This document shows positions 16,544-25,976 of a stretch of DNA of 64,000 bases, in pieces. The notes beneath the pieces are model-generated. The model was given only the letters and a program-made list of their open reading frames with translations. It did no database searches and was not told where the DNA came from. Every line of letters begins with the position of its first letter. The stretch's first letter is position 1. This stretch comes from Methylobacterium organophilum (GTDB lineage: Bacteria > Pseudomonadota > Alphaproteobacteria > Rhizobiales > Beijerinckiaceae). Both the position numbers and the translations under genes were made by a program. The stretch is taken from the NCBI RefSeq assembly GCF_022179465.1, contig NZ_BPQV01000003.1:310001-374000 (forward strand), in the 5' to 3' direction.

Positions 16544-17101
16544 ATGCGCAAAACCGGACGCATCTCCGTGCCGACCGCGATCCGCCCGCTCCGCCTGGGC
16601 GCGTGCATGATCGCGCTTGCGCTGATCCTGGGGCTGGTCGGTCTCGCGACCGCGGCCACGGGCGGACCGGCCGAGAGGCAGGCTACCATCGCTCTCGCGG
16701 ACCTGCCCGGCGTGCTGCGCGACGGAAGCCGCGAGCCTCCGGGCTGTTCCCAGGACTCCTTGCCTGGACCGGGCCTGTGCGGTGGCACCTGCGACTGCGG
16801 CTCGGGTCTCAGCCCGGCGCTCGAATGTCCCGGACGGCATCTGCTTGCCCGCCATCTTGGCGTTCCGCCGGATGCGGCGGCTTTGCCTTCGGCTGACCTG
16901 GATAAGCCGAGTAAACCACCACGACCTCGATACGTCGGTCTCTGCGGCATGCAGACGACAACCCGAACCGCTCAGCCAAATCATGGGTACGTATCGAGGT
17001 TCGCAATGGAGCGACGAGCGTTTGGCCGCCAATCAAGCCGGCGGCGAGCATCCGAACAGGTTCCATCCCGGCAGGGACACCCCATCCAAGTCCCGCTTCC
17101 G
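16544..17101 (+). CDS. exported Cys-rich protein, frame runs into the next gene
   Basis: From the ATG at 16544, residues 1-40 form a signal peptide ('RLGACMIALALILGLVGLAT', cleavage after 'ATA'). The mature part holds 'CSQDSLPG' and 'LCGGTCDCGSG', a C-x3-C-x-C motif like those at 25428 and 33885. After about residue 115 the sequence turns into low-complexity, lower-GC DNA that looks like an upstream region for the YkgJ-type gene, yet no stop occurs before that gene's start. So the original C-terminus may have been lost, or the product is fused to the next one. It lies under the MerR-type promoter at 16272. Confidence 0.4.
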
Positions 17102-17836
17102 ATGGGGATGCCGACGAATTTGGATCCACTGATCTATGGAGCTGCGACGAATATCGCTCGCGACGTCAGGGACGGCGGCCTGACGAGGTGCCGGTCCGCG
17201 GAAGGCAGCACCGCGGCGAAGATCGAAGCCCTTCTGAACTATCTGGAAGGCGTCGTCTTCAGGCATGGCGACGCTGCGGTCGACGGCCTGGTCGCGGACG
17301 CTCCGGGCGGACGCTTGCCGGTCGCCTGCAGGACGGGATGCGCCTGGTGCTGCCACCAGGATGTCGACGTGTCCATCCCGGAAGCGATCCTGATCGCGCG
17401 CAGGAGAGACGCGGCGCACGGCCCCGAAGGCCGGCCGTCGGGCGCACCCGCGCATCGACCGGCTCCCCTCCGCGTCGTCGGCCGGTCGCGCGCGGGCCTG
17501 CCGTGCCCGCTGTTGAGCGAGGAGAAAACCTGCTCGGTCTACGCGGTGCGACCGTTCGCATGTCGTACGTTGCTGTCCTCCGATGCCGTGCTGTGCGAAG
17601 ACGCCTTGAAATCGGCGGTTTCCGGAAAAGCCGACGTCTACATGAAGTCCTATGGCGTCCTCCAACTTGTCGGATGCGCCCATCGGGCGGGCATCAACGC
17701 GATCACGAGAGAACTCGGTCTTCAACACGACGACGTGAGCCTCGTGTCGGCCCTGTCCCAGATCAGCGACGACAAGGACACCGTTGAGCGCTGGATGGCG
17801 GGCGCGAGGGTGTTCACGCCGAGAGCCGGTCCTTGA
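17102..17836 (+). CDS. YkgJ-family cysteine cluster protein
   Basis: 244 residues if read from the ATG at 17102 (a second ATG follows two codons later). The family's Cys cluster is clear: 'CRTGCAWCCHQDVDV' near residue 75 and 'CPLLSEEKTCSVYAVRPFAC' near residue 140, followed by 'CRTLL'. This UPF0153/YkgJ group is thought to bind zinc or iron; its reaction is not established. The rest is helical, with a C-terminal 'ISDDKDTVERWM'. The same frame is open upstream into the exported protein at 16544. Confidence 0.75.
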   Translation: MGMPTNLDPLIYGAATNIARDVRDGGLTRCRSAEGSTAAKIEALLNYLEGVVFRHGDAAVDGLVADAPGGRLPVACRTGCAWCCHQDVDVSIPEAILIARRRDAAHGPEGRPSGAPAHRPAPLRVVGRSRAGLPCPLLSEEKTCSVYAVRPFACRTLLSSDAVLCEDALKSAVSGKADVYMKSYGVLQLVGCAHRAGINAITRELGLQHDDVSLVSALSQISDDKDTVERWMAGARVFTPRAGP

Positions 17837-18091
17837 CGGCAGCTCTGCCTCCCGAGCCCCGGCTTCCGGGCGTGGACGGCTTGGTGCCGCTGACTCGCCG
17901 GCCGAACGGCGCACGCATGACGGACAAGGGCCGAGATCTCCGCGCCGCGGCGGTCGGCCGTGCGGAACGGAGGTGTCCCGCGCCGGGCCGCCCGTTTTTG
18001 GGCGGAAATCCGGGACTCTCCGGGACGGCAACTCGGGTGACGGTCGGCGCCGCAAGGCCGAAGGGGAGGATGGTGTGACGGGGGATGAGGG

Positions 18092-19363
18092 ATGAGACGG
18101 TTCCTGATGCTGGTCGCACTCGCGGTGCTGGCAGCCCTGCCGGGTGTGGGGATCCGCCTGACCGGCCTGCAGGTCGGTCCCATCGGCGAGATGGTGGCGT
18201 TCGGCGCCGCGATCCTGTCGGCCGGGTTCCTGCTCTCGTGGGGCGCGGAGGCGGCCGAACGCCACGTCTCCTTGGGCCTGATCGTCGCCGTCGTGGCCCT
18301 GGTGACCGTGCTGCCCGAATACGCGGTCGATCTCTACTACGCCTACCAGGCCGGCAAGGCGGGCCCGGACTCCCAGTACGTCCACTACGCCGCGGCCAAC
18401 ATGACCGGCGCCAACCGCCTCCTGGTCGGGCTGGCGTGGCCGTTGCTGGTCGCGCTGCACTGGCTGAAGGGGGGCGGGCGCGCCATCGCGCTGACGCGGA
18501 GCAACGCGGTCGAGATCGTCGTCCTGCTCGTCGCCAGCCTCTACGCCTTCCTGATCGTGCTGAAGGACACGATCACGCTGCTCGACTTCGCCGTGCTCGT
18601 CGCGATCTTCGCGGCCTATGTCTGGCGCGTGCGCGGCGGGTCCGAGGCCGAGGAGGACGAGGGCGAGGAGCCCGGCCCGGCCGCCGCCCTCAACGCGCTG
18701 ACGCCCGCCGCCCAGTGGGCGTCCATGGCTGCGCTGACGGTGGTCGCCTGCGGGATCATCCTGGTCTCGGCCGAGCCCTTCGCGGAGGCGATGGTCGGCT
18801 CGGGCCGGCTGCTGGGCCTCAACGAGTTCCTGCTGATCCAGTGGCTGGCGCCGCTGGCGAGCGAGGCCCCGGCCGTCACCGTCGCGATCCTGTTCGTGGT
18901 CGCGGGGCGCGCCGCCAGCGGCCTCGCCGCCTTGGTGAGCGACAAGATCAACCAGTGGACGCTGCTCGTCGGCATGCTGCCCCTGGCGATGAGCGTCGGC
19001 GCGGGTTCGTTGACGGCCTTGCCGCTCGACGCGCGCCAGGCCGAGGAGTTCTTCCTGACCGCGGCGCAGTCGCTGTTCGCCCTGGCGCTGCTCCTGCGCC
19101 TGCGCCTGGGGCTCTGGTCCGCCCTCGCCCTGGCCGGCCTCTTCGGCATCCAGGTCGGACTGGCGTTCTGGTACCGGGAGGACGAGGCGCGCACCGTCGC
19201 GACGCTGACCGCCCTCGCCTGGGTCTATCTGGGGCTCGCCGCCGTCCTGTTCGTCCTGAACGGCCGCCGCCTGCTCGAAGTCGTGCGCGTCGCCGTCTCG
19301 GTGGCGCCGTCCGTCGGGCCACGCGCGCCCGGGGCGGCCGAGGCGACCGAGGGACGCCGGTGA
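18092..19363 (+). CDS. Na+/Ca2+ exchanger-family membrane antiporter
   Basis: 423 residues, ATG with a GGGGATGAGG ribosome site. About ten hydrophobic helices in two inverted halves, split by an acidic loop ('GSEAEEDEGEEPG'). Alpha-repeat one: 'VTVLPEYAVDLYYAYQAG' and 'NMTGANRLLVG'. Alpha-repeat two: 'LASEAPAVTVAILF' and 'SDKINQWTLLVGMLPLAMS'. Conserved Glu and Asn residues in both repeats fit cation binding by the CaCA superfamily. It likely exchanges Ca2+ or another divalent cation for H+ or Na+ at the inner membrane. Adjacent genes do not define the substrate. Confidence 0.8.
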   Translation: MRRFLMLVALAVLAALPGVGIRLTGLQVGPIGEMVAFGAAILSAGFLLSWGAEAAERHVSLGLIVAVVALVTVLPEYAVDLYYAYQAGKAGPDSQYVHYAAANMTGANRLLVGLAWPLLVALHWLKGGGRAIALTRSNAVEIVVLLVASLYAFLIVLKDTITLLDFAVLVAIFAAYVWRVRGGSEAEEDEGEEPGPAAALNALTPAAQWASMAALTVVACGIILVSAEPFAEAMVGSGRLLGLNEFLLIQWLAPLASEAPAVTVAILFVVAGRAASGLAALVSDKINQWTLLVGMLPLAMSVGAGSLTALPLDARQAEEFFLTAAQSLFALALLLRLRLGLWSALALAGLFGIQVGLAFWYREDEARTVATLTALAWVYLGLAAVLFVLNGRRLLEVVRVAVSVAPSVGPRAPGAAEATEGRR

Positions 19364-19747
19364 GGCCCGCCGCGCGTGCCGCGCCCGAAGCGGGCCGCGC
19401 CCTGCCCGCGGCACGCCGGCCCGGGGCGGATCGGGGCGGCAGGCCGTCCCCTCTTGCCCCTGCGCCCTGCGCGCCGTCCCGGGCCGGCGCCGCCGCGGCG
19501 GAGCCGGCCCACGCGCGCAACCGGCCTTCGCGGCCAGCCACGCCGCCCGGATCACCTCCCGCATCATGCTCTTCCCGGACGCGCTTGCCTTCGACGGCGC
19601 GGCGCGAGCCCTGGGAGGCGGCGGACGGCGGGCGCGCCGCGACATGGGGGCGACGGGAGACCGCCTCCCTCGGCCGACCGCGGCGCGGCTGCGCGCAGGG
19701 CGTCGGCATCGGGGGGCGCGACACCCAACCAAATCCGGAGGCCCGGG
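19364..19747. other. 384 bp without a recognised gene
   Basis: No coding-like frame. The end of this stretch carries the ribosome site of the small membrane protein at 19748. Nothing else recognisable. Confidence 0.45.
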
Positions 19748-19915
19748 ATGGGCAGCAAGAAGATGGCGCGGCAGACGGCGCGCTGGAGCACGGGAGCCCG
19801 TGGCGGTCGCCGCCGCGTGAGGCGGTGGGTTCGGGCCGCCGCGCGGCGCGATCTGATCCTGCTGATGGCGGCCATCCTCGCCGCGGCGACCCTCCTGCTG
19901 GTCGCCTCGGGATGA
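19748..19915 (+). CDS. small basic single-span membrane protein
   Basis: 55 residues, ATG with GGAGG 6 nt upstream. The N-terminal 35 residues are strongly basic ('ARGGRRRVRRWVRAAARRD') and the last 19 are a hydrophobic helix ('LILLMAAILAAATLLLVA'), so the protein should insert with its N-terminus in the cytoplasm. No family recognised. It is followed 61 bp later by the TPR-methyltransferase gene in the same direction. Confidence 0.6.
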   Translation: MGSKKMARQTARWSTGARGGRRRVRRWVRAAARRDLILLMAAILAAATLLLVASG

Positions 19916-19976
19916 GCGACGGTGGCGCGGGCCGGACGGGCGGCGGGGACTGGGTGCGAGCGGGCGGAGGACGGAC

Positions 19977-22271
19977 ATGCGGCAGCGTCGGAATCGGGCG
20001 GGTGACGGGACCTCGTCGGGCGCGGTCCCGTCGGCGGCGCTGCCGGCGCTGCGGCGGGCGGCCGAGGCCCTGAACGCCGGCCGTCTCGACGAGGCCGAGC
20101 ACCAGGCCCGGTCGGTGCTCGCGGCCCGCCCCCATGAGCCCACCGCCCTCGACGTGCTCGGCTGCGTCGCCTTGAACCGGGGCCGGCCCGAGGAGGCGCT
20201 GGCCCACTTCGAGCGGGTGCGTGCGACGCGGTCCAAGGATCCGCTGCTGCAGTTCAACCTCGGCGAGGCGCACCGGCAGACCGGCGCGCCGGGCTCGGCC
20301 CTGCGCCACTTCCGGAAGGCCGCCGAGCTCCGCCCCGATTTCGCCGAGGCGCATGGCCAGGCGGGCGAGATGCTGCGCGCGCTCGGGCGCTTCACGGAGG
20401 CCGCCAAGGCCTACCAGAGCGCCTTGATGCTGAAGCCGGAGCTCGCCCACTGCCTGGCGGGCTTCGCGCTCCTGCTGGTGCGGGAGGGCGAGTTCGGCCA
20501 AGCCGTGCCCTTCTTCGAGGCCGCGCTCCGGGCCACCCCCGTCACGATGGCGCCGGCGCGGGCGCCGCTCTGGGCCAATCTCGGGAGCGCCCGCCTCCGG
20601 GCCGGCGAGACGCTCGCGGGCCTCTCGGCCCTCGCGGAGGCCGTCGCCTGCGCGCCGGACCAGCCCGGCTTCCCGCGCCTGCTCGCCCGCGAGCTCCTGC
20701 ACCTCGGCGCGGTGCCGGCGGGACCACGTTTCCGGGCGGTGCTGATCGCCCTGTTCGGGCGGGCCGACGTCGACCCGCGCCTGCTCGCCACCGCGGCCGT
20801 CGCGGCGCTGCGGCAGGATGCGGCCGTCGACGGCCTGCTCGCCCGGTTGGCGGCCGATCCCCCGCGTGCCCGCGAGACCGTCGCCGAAGCCGATGCGGTC
20901 GTCCGCGCCCTGCTGGACGACGCGCTGTTCCGCGCGCTCCTCGCCGCCGCCCCCATTCCCGATCTCGGGCTTGAGCTCCTGCTGACGGAGGTGCGGCGAA
21001 GCCTGCTCCTGGCGGCGCGGGAGGGGGCGCCGCCCGCACCGGACCTCACCCTCGCCTGCGCCCTGGCGCGCCAGTGCTTCCTCAACGAGTACCTCTACTG
21101 CACCGACGAGCAGGAGGAGGTCGCCCTGGCGGCCCTGTGCGCGGGCTTCGGTCGAGCCGAGGCCGACGCGGGCGCGGCGGATTGGCGCCGGGTCGCCATC
21201 GCGGCCTGCTACCTGCCGCTGCATCGCACGGCCGCGGCCCGCCTCGACCTCGCCAAGGCCCCGCCCGCCCTGCGCGCCCTCGTGCGCGAGCAGGTCGAGG
21301 AGCCGGCCCAGGAGCGCGCCCTCGCGGACAGCCTGGTCCCGCTCAGGCCGGTGCGCGACGCCGTGTCCCTCCTGGTCCAGGCCCAGTACGAGGAGAACCC
21401 CTATCCGCGCTGGTCGCGCGCCCTGCTCGGGACCCCGCGTCCCTTGCGCGAGCGGGTCCACCTCGCGCTGCCGCACCTCGGCGCGGACGAGATGCCGGCG
21501 GTCGAGCGGCCACGCGTCCTCGTCGCGGGGTGCGGGACCGGCATCCAGACCATGCGGCTCGTGCAGTCGGTCGCGGACGCCTCGGTGCTCGCGGTCGACC
21601 TGAGCCGCAGCAGCCTGGCCTACGGCATGCGCAAGCTGGCGGAATACGGGATCGGGTCGGTCCGGCACCTGCAGGCCGACATCCTCGACCTCGCCAACCT
21701 GGGCGAGCGCTTCGACCTGATCGAGAGCTTCGGCGTGCTCCACCACATGCGCGAGCCCTTGCAGGGCTTGCGCGTCCTCTCGGGGCTGCTCGCGCCGGGC
21801 GGCCTGCTCTTCCTCGGGCTCTACAGCGAGATCGCGCGCGCCAGCGTCGTCGCGGGGCGCGCCCTGGTCGCGGAGCGCGCGCTCGCGCCGACCCCGGCCG
21901 GCGTGCGGGCGGGCCGGCGTGCCGTCATGGCCGGGGCCGTGGCGCAGCCGGACCTCGGCATGCTGCTCAGCCCCGCCTCCGACTTCTGGACCCTGTCGGA
22001 ATGCCGCGACCTCATCTTCCACGTCGAGGAGCACCGTTTCACGCTGCCCGGGATCGGCGCGATGCTGGAGGCCTGCGGGCTGGAATTTTTGGGCCTGGAG
22101 CCCGAACGCCCGTCGGACCGGACCCGGTTCGCGGCCGAGCATCCGGACCCGGCCGCGGCGCGCTCGCCGGCGGCGTGGCACGGTTTCGAGACCCGCCATC
22201 CCGACACCTTCGGCGGCACCTATCGGATCTGGGCGCGGCAGGCGCGCCAGGGCCGGACCGGTTCGCGCTGA
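19977..22271 (+). CDS. TPR-repeat protein with C-terminal SAM methyltransferase domain
   Basis: 764 residues, ATG with GGAGG upstream. Residues 20-190 contain at least four tetratricopeptide repeats ('AEALNAGRLDEAEHQARSVL', 'GCVALNRGRPEEALAHFE', 'GEAHRQTGAPGSALRHF', 'GEMLRALGRFTEAAKAY'). A helical middle follows. From about residue 510 there is a class I methyltransferase: 'VLVAGCGTGIQTM' (motif I), 'VLAVDLSRSSLAYG', 'FDLIESFGVLHHM', 'LAPGGLLFLGLYS'. This architecture is common in Alphaproteobacteria; substrates are unknown, with small-molecule or protein methylation possible. Soluble, no signal peptide. Confidence 0.85.
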   Translation: MRQRRNRAGDGTSSGAVPSAALPALRRAAEALNAGRLDEAEHQARSVLAARPHEPTALDVLGCVALNRGRPEEALAHFERVRATRSKDPLLQFNLGEAHRQTGAPGSALRHFRKAAELRPDFAEAHGQAGEMLRALGRFTEAAKAYQSALMLKPELAHCLAGFALLLVREGEFGQAVPFFEAALRATPVTMAPARAPLWANLGSARLRAGETLAGLSALAEAVACAPDQPGFPRLLARELLHLGAVPAGPRFRAVLIALFGRADVDPRLLATAAVAALRQDAAVDGLLARLAADPPRARETVAEADAVVRALLDDALFRALLAAAPIPDLGLELLLTEVRRSLLLAAREGAPPAPDLTLACALARQCFLNEYLYCTDEQEEVALAALCAGFGRAEADAGAADWRRVAIAACYLPLHRTAAARLDLAKAPPALRALVREQVEEPAQERALADSLVPLRPVRDAVSLLVQAQYEENPYPRWSRALLGTPRPLRERVHLALPHLGADEMPAVERPRVLVAGCGTGIQTMRLVQSVADASVLAVDLSRSSLAYGMRKLAEYGIGSVRHLQADILDLANLGERFDLIESFGVLHHMREPLQGLRVLSGLLAPGGLLFLGLYSEIARASVVAGRALVAERALAPTPAGVRAGRRAVMAGAVAQPDLGMLLSPASDFWTLSECRDLIFHVEEHRFTLPGIGAMLEACGLEFLGLEPERPSDRTRFAAEHPDPAAARSPAAWHGFETRHPDTFGGTYRIWARQARQGRTGSR

Positions 22272-22290
22272 CTTCCGATCCCGGGGGGCA

Positions 22291-22806
22291 TCATTCGCTG
22301 TGCCCGGCCCCGCCCGTGCCGGCCGGCCCTCCCCCCGGCTCGGTGCCGGCGCCCCGGTCCTGCGACGCGGCGGTCCGCGGCTTGCGCTTCAAGGGCGTCA
22401 GGAGGGCGAGGACCAGGAAGTTGGACAGGGCCGGGATGAGGCCAAGGTCGTAGTAGCCGAAGCCGACGGCCGCCCCGATCACGCCCACGTTCCACAGGCT
22501 CGCCGCGGTCGCGGTGCCGTGCACGTTGTCGCCCCCCTTCAGGATGGCGCCACCGCCGATGAAGCCGATGCCGGTGATGAGTCCCTGGAGGATGCGCGCC
22601 TGCTCCGGCGTGCGCGCGCCGAGGAGCTCGCTGGCGAGCAGGATGAAGCCGCAGCTGGCGATGGCGACGATGGGGAAGGTGCGCAATCCGGCGCTGCGCG
22701 CCTCGCGCTCGCGGTTCCAGCCGAGCGGGAATGCGAACGCGAAGGCGAGGCCCAGCCGCACCAAGTGGTTGGGAAGGTCTCCCCAGATGCCCCAGTACGA
22801 ACCCAT
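22291..22806 (-). CDS. MgtC/SapB-family membrane protein
   Basis: 171 residues. Hydrophobic segments from residue 12 to 135 match the MgtC transmembrane domain: 'LVRLGLAFAFAFPLGWNRE', 'AGLRTFPIVAIASCGFILLAS', 'RILQGLITGIGFIGGGAILK' and 'GTATAASLWNVGVIGAAVG' (in parts). The conserved 'ATAASLW' and 'GIGFIGGGAI' motifs are present. The soluble C-terminal domain of true MgtC is absent; only a Gly/Pro-rich tail of 35 residues remains, as in many short SapB-type members. Role in magnesium stress or F-type ATPase modulation is known for MgtC and only inferred here. Confidence 0.85.
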   Translation of the reverse strand: MGSYWGIWGDLPNHLVRLGLAFAFAFPLGWNREREARSAGLRTFPIVAIASCGFILLASELLGARTPEQARILQGLITGIGFIGGGAILKGGDNVHGTATAASLWNVGVIGAAVGFGYYDLGLIPALSNFLVLALLTPLKRKPRTAASQDRGAGTEPGGGPAGTGGAGHSE

Positions 22807-22935
22807 GATTCCTCGCCGGTGTGAGAACGCCCCGATGGTCCGTCCGCGCGTCGTGCCGCCGTTCCGAGGCGGGCCGCCAGCGGCGCGCCGACGGTGATCC
22901 TCGCGCCTGACGGAACCTTCCCGGAGCGGCCCGCA

Positions 22936-23448
22936 TCAGGGCGAGCGGGGTCCGGTCGGCTCGGCGTCGCGCCTCGTTACGCCCTGACGGTCCGGCGCGC
23001 TGCTCCCGGGGTCGAGTTCCGTCACCTCCCAGTCGTCGCCGACGTTCTGGCAGGCCGTGCCGCGGATCCTGGCGGTGCGCTGCGCCTCTTCCACGGTGGC
23101 CAGGAAGGCGCGGCAGATCCGCCCCGCGCGTACGACCGGCGCGGCGGTCGGCACGACGCTGCCCTTCCGCCCGCTCGCCGGGTTGTCCCACCGGATGCGC
23201 AGGCCGTTCCCGCTGGGTTCCAACGCGAGGCCGAGGATGCCGCGCGCCCGGCGCCAATCCTCCGGGTCGAGCCCCGGGAACGCCAGGGGCGCCGTGCGCT
23301 TCGGGTCCTGCCCCGGCACGCCGGGAGAACCGTCGGCAGGCCGGGAGATCGGCAGCGAGATCGCGCAGGCCGGCAGCGCCAGGATCAGGAGCGCGGCGCC
23401 GGCGCGGGACAGGGGACGTGCGGTTGGCCGGAGCCGGGGATGGGACAT
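22936..23448 (-). CDS. outer-membrane surface lipoprotein-like protein
   Basis: 170 residues from the ATG at 23448. A lipoprotein signal is visible: 'AGAALLILALPAC' with Cys as the likely lipidated residue near position 28. The C-terminal part 'ICRAFLATVEEAQRTARIRG', 'TACQNVGDDWEVTELDP' matches the rickettsial-type 17 kDa/RT0821 surface antigen group common in Rhizobiales. No enzymatic role is known. It lies 140 bp after the TolC-type gene on the same strand. Confidence 0.7.
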   Translation of the reverse strand: MSHPRLRPTARPLSRAGAALLILALPACAISLPISRPADGSPGVPGQDPKRTAPLAFPGLDPEDWRRARGILGLALEPSGNGLRIRWDNPASGRKGSVVPTAAPVVRAGRICRAFLATVEEAQRTARIRGTACQNVGDDWEVTELDPGSSAPDRQGVTRRDAEPTGPRSP

Positions 23449-23588
23449 GACGGTGCGCTCGGCGGTGTCTGGCGAAGGCGGGGGCGGGTCGGGGCGCGCC
23501 GGCGGTCCCGGACCGCCCGGCAGCCCCGGCCAGGGATGAGCGGGCGGCCCCGGGGCGCGGACCTGGCGGCGGAAGGTCTTCCGTCCCA

Positions 23589-25286
23589 TCAGCGGCCATC
23601 CGGTGTGCGCACGCCGGACCAGAGGTCCTTGACCTGATCGAAGTGCGTCTTCGGGCTGTAGGCCGCCACCGGCACCGCGATGAAGCGGGCGGTCAGGCGC
23701 CCGATCTGCTGCACGACGCCGTAGGAGAACACCACGCGGTTGCGCTGGGCCTGGATCAGCTGCACGCGGGCGTTCAGGAGCTCCTGCTGCGCGTTCAGCA
23801 CGTCGAGGGTGGTGCGCTGGCCGACGCGGGCCTCCTCGCGCACCCCGTCGAGCGCGACCTCGTTCGCCTGGACCTGCGCCTGCGAGGCGATGACCTGGGC
23901 CTTGGCGGCCTCCAGCTGGCCCCAGGCCGAGACCACGGCGGCGCGGATCTGGTCGCGCAGGAACTCGACCTGCAGGCGCGTCTGGCCCACGAGCTCCTTG
24001 GCCTGCCGGATCTGCGCGTATTCCGATCCGCCTTGATAGATCGGGACCGTGATGCGGCCCACGATCGAGGCGGTGCGGCCGTTGTCGCCGGGCTGCTCCT
24101 GGTCGTAGCGCTGGGCGACCTGGCCGGTCAGGCCGACCTGCGGGTAGAGCCGGCCCTCCAGCACCTTCACCTGCGCCTCGGCGGCATCGACCGCGTGCAG
24201 CGCCGAGGCGATCTGCGGGTTTTCCTTGAGGCCGATCTCGACCGCGGCGTCGAGGTTGCCCGGCACGGGGCGGTCAAGCGGGCGGCCCGGCGAGAGCTGG
24301 CGCGGCTCCACGCCGATGACCCGGCGATAGATGCCGATGCTGGCGCCCAGCTGCGACTCCGCCGCGCTCACCTGCGAGCGGGCGAGCGCGAGGCGCGCCT
24401 CCGCCTGGGCGACGTCGGTCCGGGTCAACGCGCCGACCTGGAAGCGGAAGGCCGTCTGGCGGAGCTGCTCCTGCAGGACGGCGACGTTGTTGCGGTTCAG
24501 CTCCAGCGTCGCGGTATTCTGAAGCACGTCCATGTAGGACTGGACCGCACTGAACAGGGTCGTCGTCTCGGTGAGGCGCAGGCTCTCGCGCTGGCCGAGC
24601 ACGGTCGATTCCGCGCGCCGGGTGTTGTTGTCGGTCTGGAAACCGTTGAACAGCGTCTGGTTGACGGTCAGGCCGGCGCCGCCCGGCAGGGCGGTCCGCG
24701 CGAAGCGTTCCCCGCCCTCGACGCCCTTCTGTCGCTCGACCCCGATGTCGGCGTCGAGGCGGATCGTGGGGCGGTAGCCCGCCCGGGCCTGCACGATCTC
24801 CTCGTCCGTCGCGCGCAGGCCCGCCCGGGCGGCGTTCAGCTCCGGGTTCGCGCGGAAGGCGCGCGCGAGGGCACCCTCCAGGGTCTCGGCCCGCGCGCCC
24901 CCGGTGGCGCCGGCCAGAAGGAGCGCGGCGCACAGGCTGCAGGCCGCGCGGGTCCGCCGCGATCGGGCGCTCGGCGACGGGGAGGAAGGCCGGCGGGCAC
25001 CGTGCGCCCCTGGCCGGGCGGAGGTTTCGGCGCCGGCACGACCCGGTGAACCTGCGGGTCTGGGCGCCCGGGCGGGGCGGACCGCCGCGGCGGACCATGG
25101 CCCGGCCGGATCCGACCCGCGCGACGGCTCCGGCGTACCGCCCTGCCGAGGCTCGGCTGCGCGGCGTCCCCGACCCGCGGCGAGCGCCGAGGCCTGGCCC
25201 GCACGAGCGAGCGGGAACGCGCCGGCACGCGGCGCCGCGCCCGGGAAGACCGCCGGTTCGGGGTCGATGATGAGGGGAACGGGCAT
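23589..25286 (-). CDS. TolC-family outer membrane efflux protein
   Basis: 565 residues if read from the ATG at 25286; the start is uncertain. The TolC core begins at 'AETLEGALARAFRANPELN' and shows both halves of the duplicated helical barrel: 'NQTLFNGFQTDNNTRRAE', 'VAQAEARLALARSQVSAAES', 'GRITVPIYQGGSEYAQIRQA' and 'TLDVLNAQQELLNARVQL'. It ends at about 'LTARFIAVPVAAYSP'. The signal-like segment 'CSLCAALLLAGATGGARA' lies about 120 residues in, preceded by Pro/Arg-rich sequence without alternative start codons. It may serve the RND pump at 29126-33750 or another exporter; it is not adjacent to either. Confidence 0.8.
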   Translation of the reverse strand: MPVPLIIDPEPAVFPGAAPRAGAFPLARAGQASALAAGRGRRAAEPRQGGTPEPSRGSDPAGPWSAAAVRPARAPRPAGSPGRAGAETSARPGAHGARRPSSPSPSARSRRTRAACSLCAALLLAGATGGARAETLEGALARAFRANPELNAARAGLRATDEEIVQARAGYRPTIRLDADIGVERQKGVEGGERFARTALPGGAGLTVNQTLFNGFQTDNNTRRAESTVLGQRESLRLTETTTLFSAVQSYMDVLQNTATLELNRNNVAVLQEQLRQTAFRFQVGALTRTDVAQAEARLALARSQVSAAESQLGASIGIYRRVIGVEPRQLSPGRPLDRPVPGNLDAAVEIGLKENPQIASALHAVDAAEAQVKVLEGRLYPQVGLTGQVAQRYDQEQPGDNGRTASIVGRITVPIYQGGSEYAQIRQAKELVGQTRLQVEFLRDQIRAAVVSAWGQLEAAKAQVIASQAQVQANEVALDGVREEARVGQRTTLDVLNAQQELLNARVQLIQAQRNRVVFSYGVVQQIGRLTARFIAVPVAAYSPKTHFDQVKDLWSGVRTPDGR

Positions 25287-25427
25287 CGCCCACCCTGCGA
25301 GATGCTGCCACATGCCGCCCCGTCGCATCGACGGGACCCGCGCCGCGCAGGGCGGGCGCCTTCCCTTCCGGGCCTGGGGATGACCATGCAACCCGGGTTG
25401 CCGCCGCGGCATGCGGCGGCCGGCGGG

Positions 25428-25814
25428 TCAGGCGCGCGGGGGCTCGCTCGGGGGCGTCGATGCCACGGAGGAGAGGCGGGCGGTGCCGAGGGTGAATTCG
25501 GGCGGCCTGGCGATGCGCAGGGGCGTCACGACCGGGCTCTCCGGCCGGATGACGGCATGGCAGGGGCAGTGCGCGCTGCAACGGCCAGGCCCCGCAAGGC
25601 CGCGGTCCGCCGGCTCGTCCGCGGCGGGCGCCCCGGAGATGGCATCGAGCACGATGACGATGCCGGGCCCGCCGGCTTCCTCGTCCGGCGACGCGGGCGC
25701 GGTCAGGGCCGGGTCCACCAGGGAGACGGTCAGGGCGATGGCGAGCAGGCAAACCAGGGCGCGGCGCCAAACGCCGGACGCGTACCCGTCCCACCGCTGC
25801 CGAAGCCTGACCAT
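25428..25814 (-). CDS. exported Cys/His small protein, C-x3-C-x-C-H type
   Basis: 128 residues. The N-terminus is basic followed by a hydrophobic signal ('ALVCLLAIALTVSLVDPAL'). The mature protein carries 'CSAHCPCHAVI' around residue 80. This motif matches 'CHVHCSCHQAI' in the protein at 33885-34259 in front of the RND pump, so the two are probably one family. The three Cys and two His would suit copper or zinc binding in the periplasm. Its ribosome site is weak. It lies between the TolC gene and the Crp/Fnr regulator. Confidence 0.6.
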   Translation of the reverse strand: MVRLRQRWDGYASGVWRRALVCLLAIALTVSLVDPALTAPASPDEEAGGPGIVIVLDAISGAPAADEPADRGLAGPGRCSAHCPCHAVIRPESPVVTPLRIARPPEFTLGTARLSSVASTPPSEPPRA

Positions 25815-25976
25815 ACGCCATGCTTACGGGGGCGCGCCGCCCGGCGCAAGGTCTCGCGGAGGTGGGGGAGGCCAGCGTCCGAGGAGCCCGATCGTTCCCG
25901 CGCGCCGGCGGCGCGACCCGTCGCAGGACCCTCCTCGCGCGGAGGGTTTCGCGCTTCGCCGGGGTCCGGCCTGGCC

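Noticed and set aside
18948-22199. 1083-codon minus-strand frame over the antiporter and TPR-methyltransferase
   Set aside because: It spans two real plus-strand genes and the gap between them; composition typical of an antisense frame in GC-rich DNA.
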